Origin: Pelotomaculum sp.
GTDB taxonomy: Bacteria > Bacillota > Desulfotomaculia > Desulfotomaculales > Pelotomaculaceae
NCBI GenBank assembly: GCA_022839445.1
Contig: JALHFC010000060.1
Location: forward strand, 1 to 6,545
Direction: 5' to 3'
DNA length: 6,545 nt
Positions 1 to 5,970 of the stretch are shown here, in pieces. Below the pieces are notes generated by a model. The model did no database searches, was not told where the DNA came from, and saw nothing but the letters and a program-made list of their open reading frames with translations. The position numbers and the translations under genes were made by a program. Numbering within the stretch: position 1 is the first letter of the stretch; each line of letters begins with the position of its first letter.

Positions 1-2005
1 GCTCCTGATTCCAGCTTACTTCTCCGCCCATGGCCTCCACTACCGGGCGCAAAGGTACAATGCAGCGGCTATTTTCTAAAAAAGGAGCCGGACTTAAAGA
101 AAGATGCTGATCATTTAGCAAAACACGTGGTGAGTCGGCCGGATTTTCATCGGCCCCCGGGCCATAACTCAAGCCGTAACCCAGGGGACAGAGGTCGCCC
201 CCTTTGGGATTGGGAATGGCTACCGGTAATTTGCCGGTTGGGTTTAACTCTCCGAAAATAGCTTTCATGCCGGCCGGAATATTCGGGCCTTCGGCCCGGC
301 CATAAATACAGAGATAAGCAGGCGCATCCGGTATATACATAATGTCGTAAGGGTTCCTGATGGCTATAACAGCCACTGCCTTGTACTGCTCCCGGCAAAA
401 CTTAACTGCGTTTAACACATAGTCCGGTGTCCAGTTTTCCCCGGGGGTGCGGCTGTTGACATCGTGGCTGGAAGAGCCAAGCACTATATAGTCGGCGCCA
501 GCTATAGCCGCCTTTTGCTCATCATTTAAGGCCGTCATATCCGTATAGGCGTATCCTTTAACATCAACCTGCAGCGATTTGTCGCAAATGATTTGCAACG
601 TACTTTTCATCATCAGGTCCAGACGATCCTGCCACGGGGCCAGCAGCACTACCTTTTTACCGTTATCAAGCCGGAAAGGCAGGATGCCGCCTTCGTTTTT
701 GAGCAATGTTACCGCCTGCCCGGCTACATCTTGCTCCAGGGACCGGTGTTGCGCGCATCCCACTACAGCTAGGGCGGTTTCAACCTTATCTTTTAAAGGG
801 CGGCTTACGTCACTGCCGGGCTGCAGCCGGCCATTGTTGATCTCCACTACACCCAGCTTTAGCTTTAAGGTTAGTATCCTGGACACTGATTGATCAATCG
901 CGGCTTCCTTTATGTCGCCGTTTTTAACTGCCGCCAGCACAGCTTGATAAGCATTGTTTAAATCGGACGGCATCAAGATAATGTCGGTACCGGCTTGCAC
1001 GGCTTTGATTACAGCGTCTTCCGGACCGAAATGGTCGGTAATGGCCTTCATTTGCAGACAATCGGTGACAACCAATCCTTCAAAGCCAAGCGTATCCCTG
1101 ATTAATCCGGTAAGTACCGGGGCGGATAAAGTCGCCGGCACATAGATGGGAGTGTGATCCAAGCGAGAGATAACTGTTGATGAATCGATAGCCGGAAAAG
1201 TTACATGGGCCGTCATGATCAGATCAACTCCGCTGTCGATAGCTGCCCGGTAAGGTTTTAACTCTACTGCGTCCAGACGTGAATGCTCATGCGGTACCGA
1301 CGGCAGCCCCAGGTGGGAATCTACAGCCGTATCGCCGTGGCCGGGAAAGTGCTTGACCGTGGCCGCTACCCCGGCATCGTGCAGCCCCTGTGTATACGAC
1401 ACTCCCAGATCGGAAACCAATTGGGGGTCGGATCCGAAAGAACGTACCCCGATTACCGGGTTGTCTGGATTGACATTAACATCAACTACCGGGGCGAAGT
1501 TGATATTTATCCCCAGCGCATGTAATTCCGCACCAATAGCTTTGCCCACGCGACGGCCGGCTTCAGTGGAACGGGTGGCCCCCAGGGCCATATTCCCCGG
1601 CATTACGGTCCCGGACTGCAGGCGGTTGACTATCCCGCCCTCCTGGTCTGTACCGATCAATAAAGGAATCGAACCAGCCGCCTGCTGCAGTTGATCCACC
1701 AGGCGTACAGTTTGCTCAGTTTCAACCAGGTTTTCCCTGAAAAGAATTACTCCTCCGAGGTGATGTTGCCGTATAGCCTGGACGATCTCCTCATTTACCT
1801 CTATTACATCTTTGCCGTCCCATTGTCGAAATTCAGGCATAAACATCTGCCCAACTTTTTCTTCCAGACTCATGCCTTTTACTATTACCGGCAGTTGCGT
1901 CGCAGCATTTGAGCTTGCATCTTTCCGGACTACTCCCGGCACGATTATGATCAAGCCGGCCAACAAGATAACCAGCGATGCCACTAGCCATCGATTAATT
2001 TGCAT
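1..2005 (-). CDS. nagZ: Beta-N-acetylhexosaminidase, glycoside hydrolase family 3 (NagZ-like), with C-terminal CuAO_N-like domain; 3' end beyond the window
   Basis: A continuous open frame of 668 codons reads from an ATG at 2005 to the left edge without a stop, so the C-terminus is missing. Residues 1-26 are a positive N-terminus plus one hydrophobic segment with no lipobox Cys, so the protein is exported or membrane-anchored. The GH3 barrel spans about 45-390. It contains GTDQEGG (118-124), the NagZ-specific loop KHFPGHGDTAVDSH (218-231) whose D229/H231 match the Asp-His acid/base dyad of Bacillus NagZ, and LVVTD with the expected nucleophile D315. A second GH3 domain (about 405-615) has LLKNEGGILPF and NPTGKLPVAIP. 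The family removes N-acetylglucosamine from muropeptides outside the Gram-positive cell. From about 628 the sequence changes to a copper-amine-oxidase N-terminal-like repeat (VPLRPVVEAMGGEVSW, 650-665), usually a wall or surface domain and not an oxidase. A G-tract lies 9 bases before the ATG. Family assignment is firm; the muropeptide substrate is inferred from the loop motif. Confidence 0.93.
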   Translation of the reverse strand, partial: MQINRWLVASLVILLAGLIIIVPGVVRKDASSNAATQLPVIVKGMSLEEKVGQMFMPEFRQWDGKDVIEVNEEIVQAIRQHHLGGVILFRENLVETEQTVRLVDQLQQAAGSIPLLIGTDQEGGIVNRLQSGTVMPGNMALGATRSTEAGRRVGKAIGAELHALGININFAPVVDVNVNPDNPVIGVRSFGSDPQLVSDLGVSYTQGLHDAGVAATVKHFPGHGDTAVDSHLGLPSVPHEHSRLDAVELKPYRAAIDSGVDLIMTAHVTFPAIDSSTVISRLDHTPIYVPATLSAPVLTGLIRDTLGFEGLVVTDCLQMKAITDHFGPEDAVIKAVQAGTDIILMPSDLNNAYQAVLAAVKNGDIKEAAIDQSVSRILTLKLKLGVVEINNGRLQPGSDVSRPLKDKVETALAVVGCAQHRSLEQDVAGQAVTLLKNEGGILPFRLDNGKKVVLLAPWQDRLDLMMKSTLQIICDKSLQVDVKGYAYTDMTALNDEQKAAIAGADYIVLGSSSHDVNSRTPGENWTPDYVLNAVKFCREQYKAVAVIAIRNPYDIMYIPDAPAYLCIYGRAEGPNIPAGMKAIFGELNPTGKLPVAIPNPKGGDLCPLGYGLSYGPGADENPADSPRVLLNDQHLSLSPAPFLENSRCIVPLRPVVEAMGGEVSWNQE

Positions 2006-2014
2006 TTTCCATAT

Positions 2015-2021
2015 CCCCCCC
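2015..2021 (-). promoter_or_regulatory. Ribosome binding site of the GH3 gene
   Basis: Seven consecutive C on the plus strand read as a G7 tract on the minus strand, 9 bases before the ATG at 2005. It is an all-G variant of the Shine-Dalgarno sequence, like the G6 tract before the adaptor gene. It supports the ATG at 2005 as the start. Confidence 0.6.
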
Positions 2022-2047
2022 ATTTGGAGGAGAATTCGACAGAGATA

Positions 2048-2098
2048 GGGTCACATTCCTTCTTCCAAAGAACAATTATCCGGATGCGGATCTGACCC
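2048..2098. repeat. Imperfect inverted repeat, REP/MITE-like, in the divergent intergenic region
   Basis: GGGTCA (2048-2053) is mirrored by TGACCC (2093-2098). The arms extend inward with partial matching: GGGTCACATTCC against GGGTCAGATCC read from the other strand. Inside lie a small TTCTT/AAGAA hairpin (2060-2072) and the palindrome ATCCGGAT (2078-2085). The size and GGGTCA ends resemble small REP-like elements mobilised by IS200-type transposases, but only one copy is visible here. It could instead be part of the 5' leader or a binding site of the GH3 gene, which is read through it. Confidence 0.3.
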
Positions 2099-2148
2099 CA
2101 CACAATGGGAGATTATGACAGTTTAAACTTTCCCAAAATCGTCCTTAG

Positions 2149-2164
2149 CCTATAGTATAATAGG
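2149..2164. promoter_or_regulatory. AT-rich near-palindrome with -10-like hexamers on both strands
   Basis: CCTATAGTATAATAGG has matching CCTAT/ATAGG ends. On the plus strand it contains a perfect TATAAT (2156-2161); on the minus strand it contains TATACT and TATTAT. No convincing -35 sits 16-18 bases upstream in either direction. The likely use is the minus-strand promoter for the GH3 gene, giving a leader of roughly 140 bases. A plus-strand transcript from here would run into the hairpin at 2176-2217. This is a sequence resemblance only. Confidence 0.3.
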
Positions 2165-2175
2165 CAACAAACCGC

Positions 2176-2217
2176 AGAAAGGTTGACAACAACCCCGTCC
2201 CCCTGACAACCTTTTTT
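2176..2217 (+). terminator. Terminator-like hairpin with T6 tail and an alternative pairing
   Basis: AAAGGTTG (2178-2185) pairs perfectly with CAACCTTT (2207-2214). One G-T and one A-T pair extend the stem to 10 pairs, the loop is 21 bases, and a run of six T (2212-2217) ends it. The same GGTTG (2181-2185) can instead pair with CAACC at 2190-2194 across a 4-base loop, excluding the first stem. The orientation is plus, facing the adaptor gene, and the T-run overlaps the first operator hexamer. The stem is GC-poor, so termination would be weak. No gene lies upstream on this strand, so it may block stray transcription or be unused. Confidence 0.35.
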
Positions 2218-2253
2218 AAGCATATGTTCAGTTGCCGTTCAGGGATGATTCAG
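2215..2253 (+). promoter_or_regulatory. Operator upstream of the exporter operon: four hexamers at 11-base steps
   Basis: TTTAAG (2215), GTTCAG (2226), GTTCAG (2237) and ATTCAG (2248) occur in the same orientation exactly 11 bases apart. The three TTCAG copies are exact. One-helical-turn direct repeats are the usual target of OmpR/PhoB-family response regulators, which bind head to tail. The last hexamer ends 10 bases before a -10 candidate, as at activated PhoB-type promoters where the site replaces the -35. A longer copy with the same spacing lies at 5888-5948. I do not recognise TTCAG as the box of a named regulator. Confidence 0.65.
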
Positions 2254-2263
2254 CTAGAGGAGG

Positions 2264-2269
2264 TAACAT
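2264..2269 (+). promoter_or_regulatory. Candidate -10 element of the exporter operon
   Basis: TAACAT matches TATAAT at four of six positions and begins exactly 10 bases after the last operator hexamer. The second operator has TAGTAT at the identical distance. Transcription would start near 2276, leaving about 30 bases of leader. A competing reading is that AGAGGAGG (2256-2263) is a Shine-Dalgarno site for the three-codon ORF at 2268-2279 (ATG, two codons, TAG). Both readings cannot easily hold at once. Confidence 0.4.
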
Positions 2270-2290
2270 GAATAGTTAGAATTATGTTCC

Positions 2291-2297
2291 AGGGGGG
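2291..2297 (+). promoter_or_regulatory. Ribosome binding site of the adaptor gene
   Basis: AGGGGGG lies 9 bases before the ATG at 2307. It is the best placed purine tract and fixes that start over the ATGs at 2268 and 2284, whose frames close after 3 and 12 codons. Confidence 0.7.
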
Positions 2298-2306
2298 TAG
2301 ACCGTT

Positions 2307-3785
2307 ATGCAAGATTCAGTAAATCCCGTTTTGATTAAAATTTCCGGTGTCTTAAAAAGAAAAAAGTTGCTTTTGTGTGTGGCAGCATTGGTGGCGGCAG
2401 CGCTGGTTGGTTTTTATGCCCTGGGGGGAGCTAAAAAAGCAGAGAGCAATTACATAACCGATACCGTTAAAAAAGGCGCCGTCACCAATACCATTCCGGC
2501 TACCGGTATGATCGAGCCGGTAAATACTGTTTCTTTAAATTTTAAAAACGCAGAAATTATAAAGAAAATATACGTTAAGGTGGGCGATCGTGTAACTGCC
2601 GGGCAACTTCTGGCCGAACAGGAAAGCGATAATTTGGAATTGCAGCTGAGCCAGAGTGCGGCAAGTTTAAAAGGGGCTGTTGCTAAACTTGAACTATTGA
2701 AAAACGGTTCGACGGCGGAAGATATCGCTCAGGCCGAGGTAAGCCTCAGTATGGCCCGGTCGGCTTACGACCTGGCCAGAACGAACTTGGAGCGCAATCA
2801 AATGCTTTTTGACGGGGGAGCCGTTTCCCAGTCGGATTTGGATACCGCAAAAAATGAATATGCCGGCGCGGAGGGTAAGTTAAAGCAAGCCGAGGTATCT
2901 TTGCAGTCGCTCCGGAACGGTAACAGGCAGGAAGATATCGATGTGCAGGCCGCCCAAGTGGAAAACAGCAGCGCTCAGCTTCAAATAGCGCAAAAAGACC
3001 TGGCGGGGACCAGGATGGTCAGTCCCATGGGCGGTATTATAAGCGAGGTAAACGGGGGAGAAGGCCAGCGGGCCACTGCCAACAACAATAGTACCAGCGG
3101 CAGCGGAGCCGGATTTGTGGTTGTTATTTCTGAAGCTTTACAGGTCAAGGCCCAGGTTAACGAGGCCGACATCGGTAAATTGGAAGTCGGCCAGATGGCG
3201 GAGTTAACGGTCAACTCTTTCCCGAATAAAACCTTTACCGGCAAGGTGAGCAGCATTTCCCCACAGGCGTCCACGGTATCAAACGTCCAGGTCTATGATA
3301 CAATCATCCAACTGGATGAAAACCGGCAGGGTTTGAAGGCCGGGATGCCGGCAAATATAAACATTATTATCACAAAAAGCGATAACGCTCTCACCGTGGC
3401 TAAAGGCGCCGTTACTTATGCCGCCGGTTATTTAAATAAAACGGGACAAGGTGTCTCCGTAAGGCCGGCATCTATAGACGGGGGTAACAGCGGCAGTGCC
3501 GGCGGCCCTAAAAGCAGTGGCGGCGGGACCGCGGCTCCAGGGCCGGCAAAAGTGAAGGCGAACGTCCTTATCTTGGATCAATCCGGCAAGCCTGTACCCC
3601 GGCAAGTGGTATTAGGCTTATCAGACCAGAAAAACTATGAAGTTTTAGAAGGCCTCAATGAAGGGGATATGGTGGTCGTGGGCGCGGGCGGCGCCACGGG
3701 TACAGGTGATACAAGTAGCAGGAGCAGCAATACTGGCGCCGGTGGCATGCCGTTCATAAGAGGGGGAGGGACTCCGCCGCGATAG
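2307..3785 (+). CDS. HlyD/MacA-type periplasmic adaptor (membrane fusion) subunit of an ABC exporter
   Basis: The 492-residue protein has a cytoplasmic basic N-terminus (KRKK, 17-20) and one membrane anchor (about 21-41). The first half of a lipoyl-like domain follows (58-105, with VKVGDRVTAGQLLAEQ), then a long alpha-hairpin (about 107-232), the second lipoyl half (233-250), a beta-barrel (about 275-355) and a membrane-proximal domain. The hairpin contains an internal repeat: LKNGSTAEDI (131-140) and LRNGNRQEDI (202-211) recur 71 residues apart. Its tip carries R163, L167 and S174 in the spacing R-x3-L-x6-S. Two low-complexity Gly/Ser/Pro stretches stand out: 391-413 inside the C-terminal domain and 460-492 at the end. 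The protein should couple the ATPase and permease encoded next, as YknX does for YknYZ in Bacillus or MacA for MacB. Family is certain; substrate is unknown. It is the first gene of the operon, behind the operator at 2215-2253. Confidence 0.94.
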   Translation: MQDSVNPVLIKISGVLKRKKLLLCVAALVAAALVGFYALGGAKKAESNYITDTVKKGAVTNTIPATGMIEPVNTVSLNFKNAEIIKKIYVKVGDRVTAGQLLAEQESDNLELQLSQSAASLKGAVAKLELLKNGSTAEDIAQAEVSLSMARSAYDLARTNLERNQMLFDGGAVSQSDLDTAKNEYAGAEGKLKQAEVSLQSLRNGNRQEDIDVQAAQVENSSAQLQIAQKDLAGTRMVSPMGGIISEVNGGEGQRATANNNSTSGSGAGFVVVISEALQVKAQVNEADIGKLEVGQMAELTVNSFPNKTFTGKVSSISPQASTVSNVQVYDTIIQLDENRQGLKAGMPANINIIITKSDNALTVAKGAVTYAAGYLNKTGQGVSVRPASIDGGNSGSAGGPKSSGGGTAAPGPAKVKANVLILDQSGKPVPRQVVLGLSDQKNYEVLEGLNEGDMVVVGAGGATGTGDTSSRSSNTGAGGMPFIRGGGTPPR

Positions 3786-3845
3786 CGGCTGCCGGTTGCT
3801 TTTAAAAATACTATGCTGTGAAAAAAACATGGGATGGTGCCGTGA

Positions 3846-4601
3846 ATGTCCGGGAAAACAGCAATTGTTCTGGAAAATATCAAAAAAGTATATAACATGG
3901 GAGAAACTAAAGTCTTTGCTTTAAATGATGTCAGTTTAACCATTCAGGAGGGTGAAATGGTTGCCGTTATGGGGTCCTCCGGTTCAGGCAAAAGCACCTT
4001 GCTTAACATTTTGGGTTGTTTAGACAGACCTACCGGCGGAACCTATTATCTCGACGGAGAGAATGTTTCCCAATTGGATAAAAACCAGCTGGCTGCTATT
4101 CGCAACAAAAGGATTGGTTTCATATTTCAGGGTTTTAACCTGCTGGGAAGAATGCCGGCGCATGCTAATGTCCAGCTTCCGCTGATTTATGCCGGCGCAG
4201 GAAAGAAAGAGATGGCGGACAGGGCGAAAGAGGCTCTGGAATGGGTAGGGCTGTCAAAATACCTGCATCACTATCCCGGTCAGATGTCGGGCGGCCAGCA
4301 GCAAAGGGTGGCCATTGCCAGGGCCCTGGTACATAACCCTTCTCTGATCCTGGCGGATGAACCTACAGGCGCCCTGGATTCAAAAACAAGCGTGGAGATT
4401 ATTTCGGTAATCCAGAGGCTGAATTTCGAGAAAGGTATTACTGTGGTGATGGTTACCCATGAAAGAGATATCTCTCTCTACTGCCGACGCATAATTAATT
4501 TAAAAGACGGTCGTATTTTGGGCGTTACACCGGTATCGAATCAGAGAAACGCCGCCGAGGATTTAGCGGCCTTCCCGGAAGAAAGGGAGGCGGTGTATTG
4601 A
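3846..4601 (+). CDS. ABC transporter ATP-binding protein, MacB/LolD type (YknY-like)
   Basis: This 251-residue cytoplasmic ATPase powers the exporter. All nucleotide-binding motifs are intact: Walker A GSSGSGKST (43-51), Q-loop Q95 in FQGFNLL, signature MSGGQQQR (147-154), Walker B LILADEP with catalytic E172, D-loop ALDSKT (176-181) and H-loop H205 in VTHE. Length and motif spacing match the stand-alone MacB/LolD/YknY class, not the fused Gram-negative MacB. The start is fixed by an in-frame TGA directly before the ATG (3843-3845) and by the usual family N-terminus. No good Shine-Dalgarno precedes it, only a GGGATGG stretch, and a 60-base gap separates it from the adaptor gene, so translation may be weaker than that of its neighbours. 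The C-terminal 25 residues after ILGVTP are a variable tail. The stop overlaps the permease start by 4 bases, which suggests translational coupling. Confidence 0.97.
   Translation: MSGKTAIVLENIKKVYNMGETKVFALNDVSLTIQEGEMVAVMGSSGSGKSTLLNILGCLDRPTGGTYYLDGENVSQLDKNQLAAIRNKRIGFIFQGFNLLGRMPAHANVQLPLIYAGAGKKEMADRAKEALEWVGLSKYLHHYPGQMSGGQQQRVAIARALVHNPSLILADEPTGALDSKTSVEIISVIQRLNFEKGITVVMVTHERDISLYCRRIINLKDGRILGVTPVSNQRNAAEDLAAFPEEREAVY
4584..4590 (+). promoter_or_regulatory. Ribosome binding site inside the ATPase gene for the TTG-started permease
   Basis: AGGGAGG lies 7 bases before a TTG at 4598, within the last codons of the ATPase gene. It selects the rare TTG as the start. The resulting N-terminus (KLINNVEVAINGIRANKLRS) aligns with the usual beginning of MacB-type permeases. 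Confidence 0.7.
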
Positions 4602-5815
4602 AACTTATAAATAATGTAGAAGTGGCAATAAACGGGATCAGGGCAAATAAATTGAGGTCCTCCCTGACCATGCTCGGGATCATTATCGGCGTCGCCGCCG
4701 TCATCGTCATGATCTCCGTGGGCCAGGGCGCCGGCAAGAAAATTTCCGACCAGATTTCCAGTATGGGCTCAAACCTGCTTATGGTTTTCCCGGGGGCCGG
4801 GCAGGGGCCTGTGCGGGGAGCTTCAGGAAGTGTCAACACCCTTACCCTGGAAGACGCTAAAGCCATAGGCAGGCAGAGTATGGTGTCAAATGCGGTGCCG
4901 GAGTTAAGTACCAGCGCCACTGTAGTCTGCGAAAACCAAACCTGGACCTCTCAGGCCAACGGCACTACGCCGGAAATGCAGTCCATAAAAAATTGGCCGA
5001 TCAGCCTGGGTTCGTTTTTTACCGACGATGATGTAACAAGCGCCGGCCTGGTGGCTGTTTTAGGCAAAACGGTCGCGGACAACCTTTTTCCTTCCGGGGG
5101 TAACCCGGTGGGCCAAACGATCAGGATAAACAAATTGGCCTTTACCGTCGTCGGTGTGCTTGCCTCCAAAGGAGCGGCCATGGCCGGTCAAGATCAGGAC
5201 GACGTCATCTACGTCCCGATAACCACGGTTCAAAAGAGGATGATGGGTATAAATTATGTCCGGGTGATCAACGTTCAGACTGAAAAAGAAAACAGCATGG
5301 CTTACGTCCAAAGCAGTATCGAAGACCTGCTGAGGGAGAGGCACCGCATTACCGGCTCTAAACCGGATGACTTCAATGTGCGCAATTTAACCTCTGTTCT
5401 TGAAGCCGCCCAAGCAGCCACAGGCACCATGACGCTGCTTCTGGCCAGCGTGGCTGCCGTATCCCTTCTGGTGGGCGGCATAGGGATCATGAATATTATG
5501 CTGGTTTCCGTTACGGAGAGAACAAGGGAGATTGGTCTGCGCATGGCGGTAGGGGCTACTGAGGACAATATTCGCAACCAGTTCCTGGTGGAGGCCCTTG
5601 TGCTTTGTATGGCGGGCGGTATTGCGGGTATTCTCACCGGAATAGCAGGGGCCAAAATAATCTCAAAATTTGCCGGGTGGTCTACCTATATTACAATATA
5701 CTCTATTGTAATATCTGTCGGTTTTTCTGCGGCTATCGGAGTTTTCTTCGGCTATTATCCCGCAAAAAAAGCGGCAAGCCTGGATCCTATCGAAGCGCTC
5801 CGCTTTGAAAAGTAA
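4598..5815 (+). CDS. ABC transporter permease, MacB/FtsX type (YknZ-like)
   Basis: The 405-residue membrane protein has the MacB topology: TM1 (about 22-43), a large extracytoplasmic MacB_PCD domain (about 44-270), then TM2 (276-300), TM3 (327-352) and TM4 (365-387). Hallmarks are IRANKLRSSLTMLGIIIGVAAVI at the first helix, ERTREIGLRMAVGA (307-320, the coupling region between TM2 and TM3), and the ending YYPAKKAASLDPIEALRFEK. With the ATPase it should form the dimeric mechanotransmission-type exporter that drives the adaptor. Family members expel peptides, toxins, lipoproteins or macrolides; Bacillus YknWXYZ protects against the SdpC toxin. Nothing here fixes the substrate. The start is TTG, giving a TTGA overlap with the ATPase stop. 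It is the last gene of the operon, followed by a terminator 26 bases downstream. Confidence 0.96.
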   Translation: MKLINNVEVAINGIRANKLRSSLTMLGIIIGVAAVIVMISVGQGAGKKISDQISSMGSNLLMVFPGAGQGPVRGASGSVNTLTLEDAKAIGRQSMVSNAVPELSTSATVVCENQTWTSQANGTTPEMQSIKNWPISLGSFFTDDDVTSAGLVAVLGKTVADNLFPSGGNPVGQTIRINKLAFTVVGVLASKGAAMAGQDQDDVIYVPITTVQKRMMGINYVRVINVQTEKENSMAYVQSSIEDLLRERHRITGSKPDDFNVRNLTSVLEAAQAATGTMTLLLASVAAVSLLVGGIGIMNIMLVSVTERTREIGLRMAVGATEDNIRNQFLVEALVLCMAGGIAGILTGIAGAKIISKFAGWSTYITIYSIVISVGFSAAIGVFFGYYPAKKAASLDPIEALRFEK

Positions 5816-5841
5816 ATATCACATCGGTCCGGTTTCCATGG

Positions 5842-5890
5842 CGGTATTCTTACACGGTTTACCTGTGTATGGATGCCGTTTTTGTTTTTT
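5842..5890 (+). terminator. Rho-independent terminator of the exporter operon
   Basis: An outer stem pairs CGGTAT (5842-5847) with ATGCCG (5873-5878), one pair being G-T. After an internal loop, an inner stem pairs ACACGG (5852-5857) with CC and GTGT (5862-5868) around TTTA with one bulged base. TTTTTGTTTTTT (5879-5890) follows directly. It sits 26 bases after the permease stop, the expected place for an operon end. Its last three T form part of the first hexamer of the next operator. Confidence 0.75.
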
Positions 5891-5948
5891 AAGCATCTAT
5901 TCAGCCATTACTCTAGCAATGTTCAGTCACCGTTAAGGGACAATTCAG
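5888..5948 (+). promoter_or_regulatory. Operator upstream of the PepSY-TM-like gene: six hexamer positions at 11-base steps
   Basis: Hexamers begin at 5888 (TTTAAG), 5899 (ATTCAG), 5910 (ACTCTA, degenerate), 5921 (GTTCAG), 5932 (GTTAAG) and 5943 (ATTCAG), all in register. Four are close to the TTCAG consensus, one is the TTTAAG edge element also found in the first operator, and one is poor. The flank TTTTTTAAGCAT is identical in both operators, as is the downstream ATTCAGCTA. The extra length compared with the copy at 2215-2253 would allow three head-to-tail dimers where the other allows two. The same OmpR-family regulator probably controls both units. Confidence 0.65.
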
Positions 5949-5958
5949 CTAAAGGGGG

Positions 5959-5964
5959 TAGTAT
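5959..5964 (+). promoter_or_regulatory. Candidate -10 element of the PepSY-TM-like gene
   Basis: TAGTAT matches TATAAT at four positions and starts 10 bases after the last operator hexamer, the same distance as TAACAT at 2264. Transcription would start near 5971 and give a leader of about 145 bases. As at the first operator, a purine tract (AAAGGGGG, 5951-5958) precedes an ATG (5963), here opening a six-codon ORF that ends at 5983. Confidence 0.4.
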
Positions 5965-5970
5965 GGTAGG

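Noticed and set aside
147..398. Minus-strand 83-codon frame
   Set aside because: It is out of frame inside the GH3 gene, whose own frame encodes clear domain motifs through the same bases.
579..893. Plus-strand frames at 579-893, 954-1145, 1283-1694 and 1691-2048
   Set aside because: They lie opposite the continuous GH3 frame, give low-complexity Ser/Pro/Arg-rich translations without family features, and lack ribosome binding sites.
2183..2188. TTGACA as a -35 element for the exporter operon
   Set aside because: No -10 lies 16-18 bases downstream, and the hexamer is part of the hairpin stem and loop.
2053..2300. CRISPR array, tRNA or rRNA in either intergenic region
   Set aside because: No regularly spaced long repeats with unique spacers, no cloverleaf and no rRNA-like conserved blocks were seen; the 11-base repeats are far too short for CRISPR.
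2284..2322. ATG at 2284 opening a 12-codon frame overlapping the adaptor start
   Set aside because: It has no ribosome binding site, and the frame closes inside the adaptor gene; the G-tract at 2291-2297 fits the ATG at 2307.
2981..3943. Minus-strand frames opposite the adaptor gene (2981-3274, 3635-3943, 3645-3830)
   Set aside because: They are antisense shadows of the Gly/Ser-rich coding sequence, with no start signals and no recognisable protein.
4525..5655. Minus-strand frames opposite the permease gene (4525-4920, 4951-5181, 5060-5344, 5302-5655) and the plus-strand frame 5605-5808
   Set aside because: They are shadows of a strongly conserved MacB permease frame.
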